Source: an uncultured Pseudomonadota bacterium
Lineage (GTDB): Bacteria > Myxococcota > UBA796
Length of the DNA stretch: 10,011 bases
Assembly: GCA_913040875.1 (NCBI GenBank)
Contig: CAJWHX010000094.1
Coordinates: 1-10,011 of the forward strand
Reading direction: 5' to 3'
The notes below the pieces were generated by a model, which was given only the letters and a program-made list of their open reading frames with translations, ran no database searches and was not told the DNA's origin. This document shows, piece after piece, positions 1 to 6,480 of this stretch; the first letter of the stretch is position 1; each line of letters opens with the position of its first letter. Both the position numbers and the translations under genes were made by a program.

Positions 1-2
1 GC

Positions 3-749
3 TGTCGACGATTTCGATGTGCGCTCTTTGTTCATCATGCTCGAGAAGTGACCCGCGGGATTGAACCAAAGTTCTTCAAGGACTTTTACTTTTCCTACAA
101 AGCCTGCGACAAGTGGTCTACCCCCGAATCAAAAGACACTTCTGAGGAAGAAGTCGCTGAAACAACCAGTGAAGACATCATCGCTGCACTACCAGAGTAT
201 GTAGAAGACAACGATACTCAGAGCATCATTCAAGTTGCCCTCTTCCAGCACCTACACGACATGTGGCCCAAACGCGTACACTTTACTGAGCTGATGGATA
301 TTGCATCCGCCTTCAAAGGAGAGCCCCTTAGTGATACAGAAGTATTGAGTCTCGCTGAACTCTTCCAGACCCTCTACTTAAAAGAGGTCATTCACGCTCA
401 CCTCTACCGCCCTTCTGTCGCGAACAGCATCCCGACACACCCCCACCTCAACGGTGTGGCACGATATCAAGCCACCTACCAAGAGGTCATCAGCACCCAA
501 TTGCACGATATGGTTGTCGTACGAGATGAATGGGTACGAGAGATGGTGACACTGATGGATGGAACGCGTACCGTTGAAGAGATTGCCGAAGCTCTGTATG
601 CAGTGATGACAACGGGTGACCTTCCCCCACTCGAATGCAAGAATGATGCTGGTGAGGAGATTGTTGGAAAGGATGGCATCCTTGAGGTACTGCGTACGAG
701 GATGCTCGAGATTTTGGCGTCGTTTTTGGAGAATGGGGCATTGCTCTAG
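3..749 (+). CDS. C-terminal part of a methyltransferase-type protein with PKMT-like regulatory domain (5' end outside window)
   Basis: Only the last 248 residues are visible. The frame is open to the window edge, and its first residues read CRRFRCALFVHHAREV, running straight into TRGIEPKFF. The RRFR followed by a hydrophobic stretch and 'R.I.P' is the pattern I know from the predicted methyltransferase regulatory domain (PF10119) of the PKMT family. A GTG at 48-50 could be taken as a start but cuts this conserved block, so the gene very probably begins upstream. Near the end (visible residues about 145-248) a winged-helix-like tail fits the family: THPHLNGVARYQ, then VREMVTLMDGTRTVEEIAEAL, then a final helix. 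An acidic stretch (visible residues about 40-70) separates the two parts. The SAM-binding catalytic domain would be upstream, so methyltransferase activity is inferred from the family. Known PKMT relatives methylate lysines of outer-membrane proteins; the substrate here is unknown. The stop lies 3 bp from the end of the convergent hydrolase gene. Confidence 0.85.
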   Translation, partial: CRRFRCALFVHHAREVTRGIEPKFFKDFYFSYKACDKWSTPESKDTSEEEVAETTSEDIIAALPEYVEDNDTQSIIQVALFQHLHDMWPKRVHFTELMDIASAFKGEPLSDTEVLSLAELFQTLYLKEVIHAHLYRPSVANSIPTHPHLNGVARYQATYQEVISTQLHDMVVVRDEWVREMVTLMDGTRTVEEIAEALYAVMTTGDLPPLECKNDAGEEIVGKDGILEVLRTRMLEILASFLENGALL

Positions 750-752
750 GCA

Positions 753-1538
753 TCAGCGCTGACCCAGAATACTCAGCAATCTTTCTCTGAATATTGGAAA
801 ATCCGAGATGTTGTTGTGCCCGGCCCCTTCAACCGTATGTAGAGTAATCTTTTCAGACAATTCAGCCAACCTTACCGATGAGGTATAGGGAATGAGTTCG
901 TCCTTTGTGCCGTGAAACAAGTGCACTGGATACTCGGTGTTCGCTATGTACTGATCAGTCGACAATTGATAGCGAATGAGGAACTTGGGGAGGAATGGAT
1001 ATATGCTCTTCACCAAATCAGGGAAGTTGTAATACGGCGTTTCCAACAGGAGTACCTTCGGTGGATGCATCTTCGCTAGCTTTGCCGCTACTCCAGAACC
1101 TATCGAGCGTCCGTAGATGATGAACTCTTTGCCTTCGTACCGCTCTAATGCAGCCTGATACAGGGCTTCGGCATCGGCGTGTAAGTCCGTCTCTGATTGA
1201 ATCGAACCGGTTGACTTCCCATACCCTCGATAGTCGATGATCCAGAAGTCGTACGGTGCATACTGAAAGTCTTCATAGACGTAGGCCCAGGATGCCAAGT
1301 TCCCAGCATTCCCGTGCAGATAGAGCACCACCCCTTTGCTATCCGGTTTGGTGAACAAAATGGAGTTGATTTCTTCACCACCCGATTCTAGAGTGACTTC
1401 TTCAAAAGGAATGTTGAAGGTGTGCTTGTAGTCTTTGGGCAGCTTGGTTGGGAAGAAGATGATTTTCTCCTGCACAAAATAGAGCAGCAAAAACACTACG
1501 GCGACTAGAATAATAATTCCAAACAGCAGCTTCACCAT
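753..1538 (-). CDS. Membrane-anchored alpha/beta hydrolase (BEM46/ABHD13-like serine hydrolase)
   Basis: The protein has one N-terminal membrane helix (VKLLFGIIILVAVVFLLLYF), then the family's typical FFPTKLPKDY. It continues with an HGNAGN oxyanion loop, DYRGYGKSTG, the nucleophile elbow GRSIGSG, HGTKDELIP with the acid Asp, and GAGHNN with the catalytic His. All three triad residues (Ser, Asp, His) are therefore present, at 153, 221 and 249 counted from the longest start. Family members are esterases, thioesterases or peptidases; the substrate cannot be told. The catalytic domain should face the periplasm or cytoplasm on a signal anchor. The frame can be extended to a TTG at 1562 (8 extra residues). 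I prefer the ATG at 1538 because it places the basic residue and membrane helix right at the start, as is usual for the family, but both starts have only weak ribosome binding sites. It lies 73 bp (49 bp from the TTG) downstream of the DUF1015 gene, on the same strand. Confidence 0.9.
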   Translation of the reverse strand: MVKLLFGIIILVAVVFLLLYFVQEKIIFFPTKLPKDYKHTFNIPFEEVTLESGGEEINSILFTKPDSKGVVLYLHGNAGNLASWAYVYEDFQYAPYDFWIIDYRGYGKSTGSIQSETDLHADAEALYQAALERYEGKEFIIYGRSIGSGVAAKLAKMHPPKVLLLETPYYNFPDLVKSIYPFLPKFLIRYQLSTDQYIANTEYPVHLFHGTKDELIPYTSSVRLAELSEKITLHTVEGAGHNNISDFPIFRERLLSILGQR

Positions 1539-1611
1539 CCATTGTATACCTACAATTTTCAACCTACACTCTCGATGCTTAACTCACAGTTGAATCTGGT
1601 TGAATACCGAC

Positions 1612-2826
1612 TCAACCCAATCGATGAACGAGCACACCACCACGCAATTTCGGCTCAAACCAGGTACTCTTTGGAGGCATCAAACGATCGGCATCGGCAA
1701 CAGCTAGCAGCTGGTCCATACCCGTCGCAAACATACAAAATGCCACGCCCCCTTTGGCGTCGACGGCTGCAGATAGTGCCTGAGGTCCGCGGATCCCACC
1801 CACAAACTTGATTCTATCGTTGGTTCGTGGATTTTCAATACCCAAAATCGGTGCCAACACGTTGTTCTGCAGAATCGAAGCGTCTAAACTTTCCACCACA
1901 TCCTCTGACAAAATGCCAGTTTTCGGGGTGATCAAATGCCATGCACCGTCCAAATACATCGTCATCGTCTGACGTCTTGGGGGTTCTGGACTGTCGGATG
2001 GTGTGATGTCAAAACCTGCAGCCACTTTGGCGACAAACTCTTCTTGAGAGTGCCCGTTGAAATCTGCTACAACACGATTGTACGGCAAGACTTCAAGTTC
2101 CGAATCGGCAAATATACCGGCAAGGAAATACCCACTGGTTCCAGAACGCTCCCGCAATTTGGCGACACGAGAAGCCGCAGCAGAACGGTGGTGTCCATCG
2201 GCAATGTAGAGGGCTTCAACATCGGAAAAGGCACTTTGTATCGCCTCAACAAGTGCTGTATCCTTAATGACGGTGAGACTATGCGTCACCTCGTCTCCTG
2301 TTGTGACCGACCAGTCTGCGTCCAACCCTTTCGCTTGATTGATCGCCGCTTGTACAACGGCATACTGATCTCGATAGGTCAAGAACACCAGCCCAGTTTG
2401 AGCGCCTAAGATATCGATGTGATCTGTACGGTCCTGTTCTTTGACAGGTCGCGTCAGTTCATGCTTCTTGATGAGATTTTGATCGTACTCTTCGGTATCG
2501 CATAGCGCCATCAGCCCCGTTTGGGTACGCCCCTTCCAAGTTTGTGTGTATAGGTAAAAGCACGGTGTATCGTCTTGAACCAGCCAACCATCTTCGATGT
2601 ATTTCAGAAGATTCTCACCCGCCTTCTCATAGGCTTCGCGGCCGTGTGAATCTGATCCTTCTGGCAAATCTACTTCTGAACGGGTCACTCGTAGGAAAGA
2701 TTTTGGAATACGAGACACAATCTCCCGAGCCTCTGCTTCATCGAGGACATCATAGGGCGGTGCAATGATTTCAGATGCGAGTGCTGACTGGGGACGGACC
2801 CCACAAAATGGACGTAGGTTACTCAT
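1612..2826 (-). CDS. DUF1015 family protein
   Basis: A 404-residue protein with the hallmark motifs of DUF1015 (PF06245) in order: IAPPYDV near residue 21, KHELTRPVKEQDRTDHI at 121-137, YIADGHHRSAA at 207-217, and near the C terminus MPPKSTWFEPKLRGGV at 383-398. The length is normal for the family, so the gene looks complete. The biochemical role is not settled: I recall free-serine kinase activity being reported for a thermophile member, but am not certain and do not assign it here. The frame opens five codons earlier with a GTG (2841). ATG 2826 is chosen because GGAGAAATT sits directly before it with ideal Shine-Dalgarno spacing. The gene starts 41 bp after the lipoprotein stop and ends 73 bp before the hydrolase, all on the same strand, so co-transcription is plausible. 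A 6-bp inverted repeat (GGTTGA/TCAACC, 1598-1617) overlaps its stop codon but lacks a T-run. Confidence 0.95.
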   Translation of the reverse strand: MSNLRPFCGVRPQSALASEIIAPPYDVLDEAEAREIVSRIPKSFLRVTRSEVDLPEGSDSHGREAYEKAGENLLKYIEDGWLVQDDTPCFYLYTQTWKGRTQTGLMALCDTEEYDQNLIKKHELTRPVKEQDRTDHIDILGAQTGLVFLTYRDQYAVVQAAINQAKGLDADWSVTTGDEVTHSLTVIKDTALVEAIQSAFSDVEALYIADGHHRSAAASRVAKLRERSGTSGYFLAGIFADSELEVLPYNRVVADFNGHSQEEFVAKVAAGFDITPSDSPEPPRRQTMTMYLDGAWHLITPKTGILSEDVVESLDASILQNNVLAPILGIENPRTNDRIKFVGGIRGPQALSAAVDAKGGVAFCMFATGMDQLLAVADADRLMPPKSTWFEPKLRGGVLVHRLG

Positions 2827-2867
2827 AATTTCTCCAAACACACTAAGGGTTTAAGATAAGCGAAATA

Positions 2868-3476
2868 TTATTGATCTAGAGTCGCATTGGCAGTGAACTG
2901 GATTGTACACGGTGTGGGAAACTGATCATTGATATCAGAGCACGAGAGTGGAAAAGCATAATCGACTTCCAAACAGGTCAACGTCAAGGTGAACGTATTG
3001 GTTAACGACATTGTGTCGGCGAATACACCCGTCACCGCAGTATCAATCGTCATTTTAATATCCATATCGTTGCCAAAATCATCGGTGTACACCTTCTCAA
3101 ACCACTGCTCTACTGAAGCGTTCTCACAAATGTATCCACCAGCATCTGGACTATCTGGATCCACCATTGTACAGGCAGTCCCAGCATCCATGGCATCGTC
3201 TGCCATCACTGTGAAACCACCTTCTGCTCCTGTAAGGTTAAATCCAACAGGGTCTGTCAATTCACCTTCAGTCGCAGAATCTAACTGACAGGTTGTCCCA
3301 GCCTCAATCAGTTCGCCTCCACTATACGTCCAATGTCCGTCCATCGGTGCAAACGGTGTGGGTGGCAAGTCTGTTTCGGCAGTCTCTGCTGTATCTACAG
3401 GTTCCGCTGCTGTTTCTTGCACACTGGTATCGGTGGTTTTATCGCCACAGGCGAGAATTGTCATCAACATTAACAT
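2868..3476 (-). CDS. Small secreted lipoprotein with cysteine-paired domain, function unknown
   Basis: A 202-residue protein starting MLMLMTILACGDK. ILAC followed by Gly is a good lipobox with Cys10 as the lipidated residue. The signal peptide is unusually short and has no Lys or Arg before the hydrophobic core. After Cys10 comes a low-complexity acidic Thr/Asp/Glu/Ala linker (about residues 11-40), typical of surface lipoproteins that need a spacer from the membrane. The rest is Thr- and Asp-rich, likely beta-strand, with six further cysteines (63, 102, 117, 168, 179, 190) that could form three disulfides outside the cytoplasm. I recognise no enzyme motif. The start is supported by GGAG six bases before the ATG, and an in-frame stop lies seven codons upstream, so a longer signal peptide is not available. 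It is first in the likely lipoprotein-DUF1015-hydrolase transcript. Confidence 0.88.
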   Translation of the reverse strand: MLMLMTILACGDKTTDTSVQETAAEPVDTAETAETDLPPTPFAPMDGHWTYSGGELIEAGTTCQLDSATEGELTDPVGFNLTGAEGGFTVMADDAMDAGTACTMVDPDSPDAGGYICENASVEQWFEKVYTDDFGNDMDIKMTIDTAVTGVFADTMSLTNTFTLTLTCLEVDYAFPLSCSDINDQFPTPCTIQFTANATLDQ

Positions 3477-3506
3477 TGGATCTCCATCGTTTATCGTTTA
3501 TGTAAA

Positions 3507-3535
3507 ACTATATCGAAATCATGGTGGAGTTTCTA
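3507..3535 (-). promoter_or_regulatory. Candidate promoter for the lipoprotein gene
   Basis: On the minus strand, TAGAAA (-35-like, 4 of 6) is followed after 17 bp by TATAGT (-10-like, 5 of 6). This would give a leader of roughly 25 nt carrying the GGAG ribosome site. The leader contains a tandem 7-mer, AAACGAT twice (3486-3499). Matched by eye against the sigma-70 consensus only. Confidence 0.3.
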
Positions 3536-3601
3536 GGAAAAATGTTGAGTTTAGCCATTCAACTTAAACGGTTCGTTATGAATACAGCAGTCTAAACGAC
3601 A

Positions 3602-3629
3602 AAGAAGAATTACTTTCGTAATTCTTCTT
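3602..3629 (-). terminator. 12-bp perfect hairpin with GAAA loop, terminator-like
   Basis: AAGAAGAATTAC and GTAATTCTTCTT are perfect complements around a 4-nt loop. Read on the minus strand, downstream of the 802-residue gene, the loop is GAAA closed by C-G (a GNRA tetraloop) and the stem is followed by TTTGTCGTTT. This makes it a plausible though AT-rich terminator for minus-strand transcripts. It is about 115 bp past the stop codon and is the last of three hairpins reached after that gene. Confidence 0.45.
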
Positions 3630-3638
3630 GAACTGCAA

Positions 3639-3666
3639 GGGAGATTTAACAGGAGTTAAAACTCCC
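3639..3666. repeat. Inverted repeat, 11 bp plus one mismatch
   Basis: GGGAG-A-TTTAAC, loop AGGA, then GTTAAA-A-CTCCC: 5 and 6 paired bases separated by a single A/A mismatch. There is no T-run on either side, so it is not an obvious terminator. It lies 9 bp from the GNRA-type hairpin and is part of the cluster following the 802-residue gene. Confidence 0.6.
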
Positions 3667-3704
3667 GATACAAAAGAATATGTAATAGTCTTTTAAAGGT
3701 ACAC

Positions 3705-3723
3705 GAACAACGGAACATTGTTC
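3705..3723. repeat. Short inverted repeat just past the 802-residue gene
   Basis: GAACAA, a 7-nt spacer, then TTGTTC. A 6-bp stem 21 bp beyond the stop codon of the 802-residue gene. Weak by itself; listed because it is the first of three hairpins in a row. Confidence 0.4.
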
Positions 3724-3744
3724 AAAATAGCCAGTATATACCAT

Positions 3745-6153
3745 TTATTCCCAAGCAACATGCATGTCAAGACCATCAAAATGGTCTCTGTGTGCCTGTT
3801 CACTCGAAATCTCTTTGGCATAGAGGACAAATGGATCGTCTAAGGATGCGCTGTTCGAAATGTTGGGATGAGAGGACAATGCTTTGGGAATCACCATATT
3901 TGGATTCATCGACACACTCAAGCAACTCAGTTTTGTTAACGTGTGAACTTCTTGAGGAATGGTGGACAGGTAATTGTGATACAGGATCAACCGCTCCAGA
4001 TTTGAAAACTCAAATATTTCGGCTGGCATCTCATTTAACCCGCACTCGACCAATTCTAAATACCAAATATCTTTTGGAACAAATCTCAGTAGAAGGGAAA
4101 CCAACTCTGTTGACCACCCATTGAGGACCACCCGACCATCGACAAATATTTCTTCACAAGACGATCGAATATAGGAGGCACAGAGTTCACTCGGATAGTC
4201 CCGAAAATGCTTCAGCCACGCTGACAATCCCTGCAATGGAATCCGTAAGTACTCGATATATTCGGTGTCAGCATCTTCTACTGCCCCAGCATGCAACCTT
4301 AGAACCAACTCGGCCAATGTTGGAGAGATAAAGCCTGTAACAATCCGGTCCCATCTTTCCATCCAAGCAGATAAAAACTCGTTTCTCCAATCCAATGGTT
4401 CGCCATGCCATCCCCATGCCCAACAAGCACGCATGGCTACTTTGGATATGCCTTCGAAACCACATAGGTACTCCTCCAACACGTCCATGTCACAATACAA
4501 ATCGAGATCTGAGATAAATTCGACTATATTCTCGTCTGTAAATGGCTTTGCCAAATACTCCTCTAAACGCTCCCAAGGGCACACCTCCAACACCTCTGAG
4601 ACAGCGGGGTCAAGAGACTTCTGTTTATAATACTCCGTAGACAAATTTCGCTCTTTAAGTATGGATTCAATCTGACGAATGGCATCATTCGGAACATTGC
4701 GCAATCCAGCCCGAATCATCCGATCGAGCACCAAGTACCCTTCTTCGGACAAATCACCACACAGAGATTTCATGGTACGGTCTGAGAATGTGGAACTTGT
4801 GCCAGAAAACAAACAACCAAAGGGAATGCCTGCTTCTTTGGGATGCTTCAACAGATAATCAATACATTTATAGCGATTACCAGAGCAATTCATCGATAGT
4901 GGATAACCCAGTCCCAACAACAATCGTGTTTCGGCTGTATGACCTATCTGAAATCTAGAACTGTGATACAGATGTTCTGGTTCATCAAGCCAATCTCGAT
5001 CGTATCGCTCACCTCGTTCTCGAGCATCTTGACGGTGATGATTGATCATTGAGTCAATCACATCATCGATATTACTCAACAGCTCCACCTCAATGTGGCT
5101 TGGAATGTTGCGTAAGGCTTTAAAAGCAGTTGATTGAACGTTCCAGACTTTGACGTTTTGCAGCTTAGGAAACGTCGAAAAGTCATATTGAATGTATTCC
5201 AACTGGGCTTCAATCAAGCGTTCTCTCAACGTACCGGCTTTCATAGTTGGATCAAACCGGAGATACAACTCAATCTCGGGAGCCGAACCCCAGGTATTTG
5301 AAAACAAGCTATGTTGCCAACGTATTTCGTCTATGTCGTGAACCGTATCCCAATTCAATGTCGGCTCATCATATGATAGGAATGGAAAATTACCATCGAC
5401 ACCATTGTGATTACAAGAACTGCCCTTCTTACATTGAATCTCTTTTGTAAAAGGTGATGTGGCGAGAAACATATCGACTTGATCACCACGCACCCCTGTG
5501 ACTACCTTCAACTGAAAACTGGACTGTCCTGCAATTATAGACATGTCCATTTGTTCGTCGATTGTTGTTCTAGAACCAATGGTTGTCAACAAGCGACAAA
5601 ACTTGTGGCACTCTGTATTTACATCTTCGGTGTTATCTGACACTTCGAAGACAAACTGAACATCGTAATTCAGATCAAAAATCAACGAATCAAATGTCCA
5701 GGATTCAATCCATTGTGCACCTGCAAAGTCAGACAAGTGAACACATTTGAACGCTTTAGAATACTTCAACGACATTGGTGTATGTTCTTCCGCTTCAGAC
5801 CAGCTCACACCTTTCAAATTAATGACGCACTTCTCCAAGGGCAACAAATCCAACTTGGGATGTAGGCGATGGATATTGCGCACAGGTAAAACCCGTATCT
5901 GTTGCAACGGAAGGATATTCTCATCCTTTCCTTGATCGAGCAACCAACCAATCATGTCCCAAATCATTTGAGACTTGTCATCTATCTGACGTGGCAAGCG
6001 ATTTTCTGTCCATGGATTGGGCAGGGAAAACATATCCAGTGCGATTTCAGGGGAACTAGGACCTATCGATCGCAGCAACTCAATTCCTTGATTGACGTCT
6101 TCTTCAGCACCGTTGAACAACTCGAGTATTTTTTGACTGTATGGATGGTACAT
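3745..6153 (-). CDS. Large protein with N-terminal helical module and C-terminal leucine-rich repeats (shorter paralogue, 802 aa)
   Basis: Function unknown. Residues 5-33 (SQKILELF...NQGIELLRSIG) form a predicted amphipathic helical segment closely matching the N terminus of the neighbouring paralogue; similarity continues to about residue 90. Around 264-279 is the shared motif PTLNWDTVHDIDEIRWQ, then FPKLQNVKVWN (328-338). Residues about 340-680 have no clear counterpart in the neighbour. The C terminus has about three leucine-rich repeats: IWYLELVECGLNEMP, LERLILYHNYLSTIP and LSCLSVSMNPNMVIP (696-756). A charged tail follows. There is no signal peptide and no membrane helix, so it is probably cytosolic. 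Leucine-rich repeats usually bind proteins; no catalytic motif was seen. A Cys pair lies in CKKGSSC (241-247). The ATG has a strong GGAGGAG site before it. The coding sequence looks intact. A candidate promoter lies at 6186-6214. Confidence 0.93.
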   Translation of the reverse strand: MYHPYSQKILELFNGAEEDVNQGIELLRSIGPSSPEIALDMFSLPNPWTENRLPRQIDDKSQMIWDMIGWLLDQGKDENILPLQQIRVLPVRNIHRLHPKLDLLPLEKCVINLKGVSWSEAEEHTPMSLKYSKAFKCVHLSDFAGAQWIESWTFDSLIFDLNYDVQFVFEVSDNTEDVNTECHKFCRLLTTIGSRTTIDEQMDMSIIAGQSSFQLKVVTGVRGDQVDMFLATSPFTKEIQCKKGSSCNHNGVDGNFPFLSYDEPTLNWDTVHDIDEIRWQHSLFSNTWGSAPEIELYLRFDPTMKAGTLRERLIEAQLEYIQYDFSTFPKLQNVKVWNVQSTAFKALRNIPSHIEVELLSNIDDVIDSMINHHRQDARERGERYDRDWLDEPEHLYHSSRFQIGHTAETRLLLGLGYPLSMNCSGNRYKCIDYLLKHPKEAGIPFGCLFSGTSSTFSDRTMKSLCGDLSEEGYLVLDRMIRAGLRNVPNDAIRQIESILKERNLSTEYYKQKSLDPAVSEVLEVCPWERLEEYLAKPFTDENIVEFISDLDLYCDMDVLEEYLCGFEGISKVAMRACWAWGWHGEPLDWRNEFLSAWMERWDRIVTGFISPTLAELVLRLHAGAVEDADTEYIEYLRIPLQGLSAWLKHFRDYPSELCASYIRSSCEEIFVDGRVVLNGWSTELVSLLLRFVPKDIWYLELVECGLNEMPAEIFEFSNLERLILYHNYLSTIPQEVHTLTKLSCLSVSMNPNMVIPKALSSHPNISNSASLDDPFVLYAKEISSEQAHRDHFDGLDMHVAWE

Positions 6154-6185
6154 TGTCTCCTCCCACTCATCACTTCATACTTAAC

Positions 6186-6214
6186 TTTATATTGACCTAG
6201 TAACTAACATACAA
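6186..6214 (-). promoter_or_regulatory. Candidate promoter for the 802-residue LRR gene
   Basis: On the minus strand, TTGTAT, 17 bp, TATAAA: 4 of 6 and 5 of 6 matches to sigma-70 boxes, about 33 bp upstream of the ATG and before the GGAGGAG site. A 7-bp inverted repeat (ACCTAGT at 6195-6201, ACTAGGT at 6235-6241) overlaps the spacer and could be an operator, but that is speculation. If real, this gene has its own promoter between it and the structured element. Confidence 0.4.
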
Positions 6215-6246
6215 CATCAAGATACTACACCTCGACTAGGTGCTGC

Positions 6247-6290
6247 GCACAGGTAGGACGATTTGCGTATGCAAGTCGGACTACCTGTGT
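6247..6290 (+). other. Hairpin with tandem G.A internal pairs, likely RNA on the + strand
   Basis: CACAGGTAG (6248-6256) pairs with CTACCTGTG (6281-6289); G6247 and T6290 can add a wobble. Inside, 6257-6258 GA faces 6279-6280 GA, the tandem sheared arrangement, followed by CGATTTGC (6259-6266) pairing with GCAAGTCG (6271-6278) through one G.U, closed by a GTAT loop. Read as minus-strand RNA the same sites become UC/UC and C/A mismatches, so the + strand folds better. Confidence 0.6.
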
Positions 6291-6294
6291 TCGA

Positions 6295-6396
6295 CACTAT
6301 CTTGTCGCGATTATCAACCATCGGATTGCGTAGGGAGATTTGGGTAGCCAAACAGACCTGCGCAATCCGATGGTTGATAATAAGGACAAGATAGTG
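6295..6396 (+). other. Long inverted repeat, 36-nt arms, with a nested hairpin in its loop
   Basis: 6295-6306 pairs perfectly with 6385-6396 (12 bp) and 6310-6330 with 6361-6381 (21 bp), separated by a 3x3 unpaired site (GCG against AAG). The 30-nt loop is itself structured. T6331.G6360 (wobble) and 6332-6334/6357-6359 (AGG/CCT) extend the stem. A purine-rich 4x4 internal loop (GAGA/CAGA, allowing G.A, A.G, G.A pairs) follows, then TTTGG/CCAAA (6339-6343/6348-6352) around GTAG. I see no protein-coding frame using it and no transposase nearby. It lies between two minus-strand genes. Confidence 0.85.
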
Positions 6397-6424
6397 GTTG
6401 TCTACCCTGACGGTTCATCAGGAC

Positions 6425-6441
6425 TTTTGGTAAAACCAAAA
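6425..6441. repeat. 7-bp hairpin TTTTGGT/ACCAAAA
   Basis: TTTTGGT, AAA, ACCAAAA is a perfect short stem 39 bp beyond the stop of the 1030-residue gene. Neither strand has a T-run after it, so termination is doubtful. It is the gene-proximal member of the four-hairpin cluster. Confidence 0.45.
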
Positions 6442-6480
6442 AAGCCAGCGTGTTCAATCTACGATGTTTAATCAGCACTG

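Larger units (their letters stand above)
6247..6422 (+). ncRNA. Candidate structured RNA between the two LRR genes
   Basis: Two adjacent elaborate hairpins (6247-6290 and 6295-6396) contain G.U and tandem G.A pairs only when the + strand is the RNA. A third small stem, CCTGA/TCAGG (6406-6422), is followed by ACTTTT, a weak + strand terminator. I found no convincing + strand promoter: a TTGACC at 6192-6197 lacks a properly spaced -10. The region could instead act as DNA (recombination or replication hairpin) or as a transcript barrier between genes. No known RNA family is recognised. Confidence 0.3.

Noticed and set aside
1..51. End of a separate upstream gene in frame 1 (AVDDFDVRSLFIMLEK, stop at 49-51) overlapping a GTG start
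   Set aside because: The other frame through this stretch encodes a recognisable RRFR family motif continuous with the downstream protein, so the overlap is coincidental.
1539..1562. TTG start for the hydrolase
   Set aside because: It cannot be excluded, but it adds a tail before the membrane anchor that the family normally lacks and has no better ribosome site than ATG 1538.
1936..2409. 157-residue + strand ORF inside the DUF1015 gene
   Set aside because: It is antisense to a gene with all family motifs intact; typical shadow frame.
6295..6396. Retron msr-msd or similar reverse-transcribed RNA
   Set aside because: A long hairpin fits, but no reverse transcriptase is encoded in the window; both neighbours are LRR proteins without RT motifs.
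6154..6480. Integron attC site or cassette boundary
   Set aside because: Only an isolated GTTAAGT on the minus strand (6179-6185) fits the R' core. No matching RYYYAAC partner lies at the other end of the folded region, and no integrase is in view.
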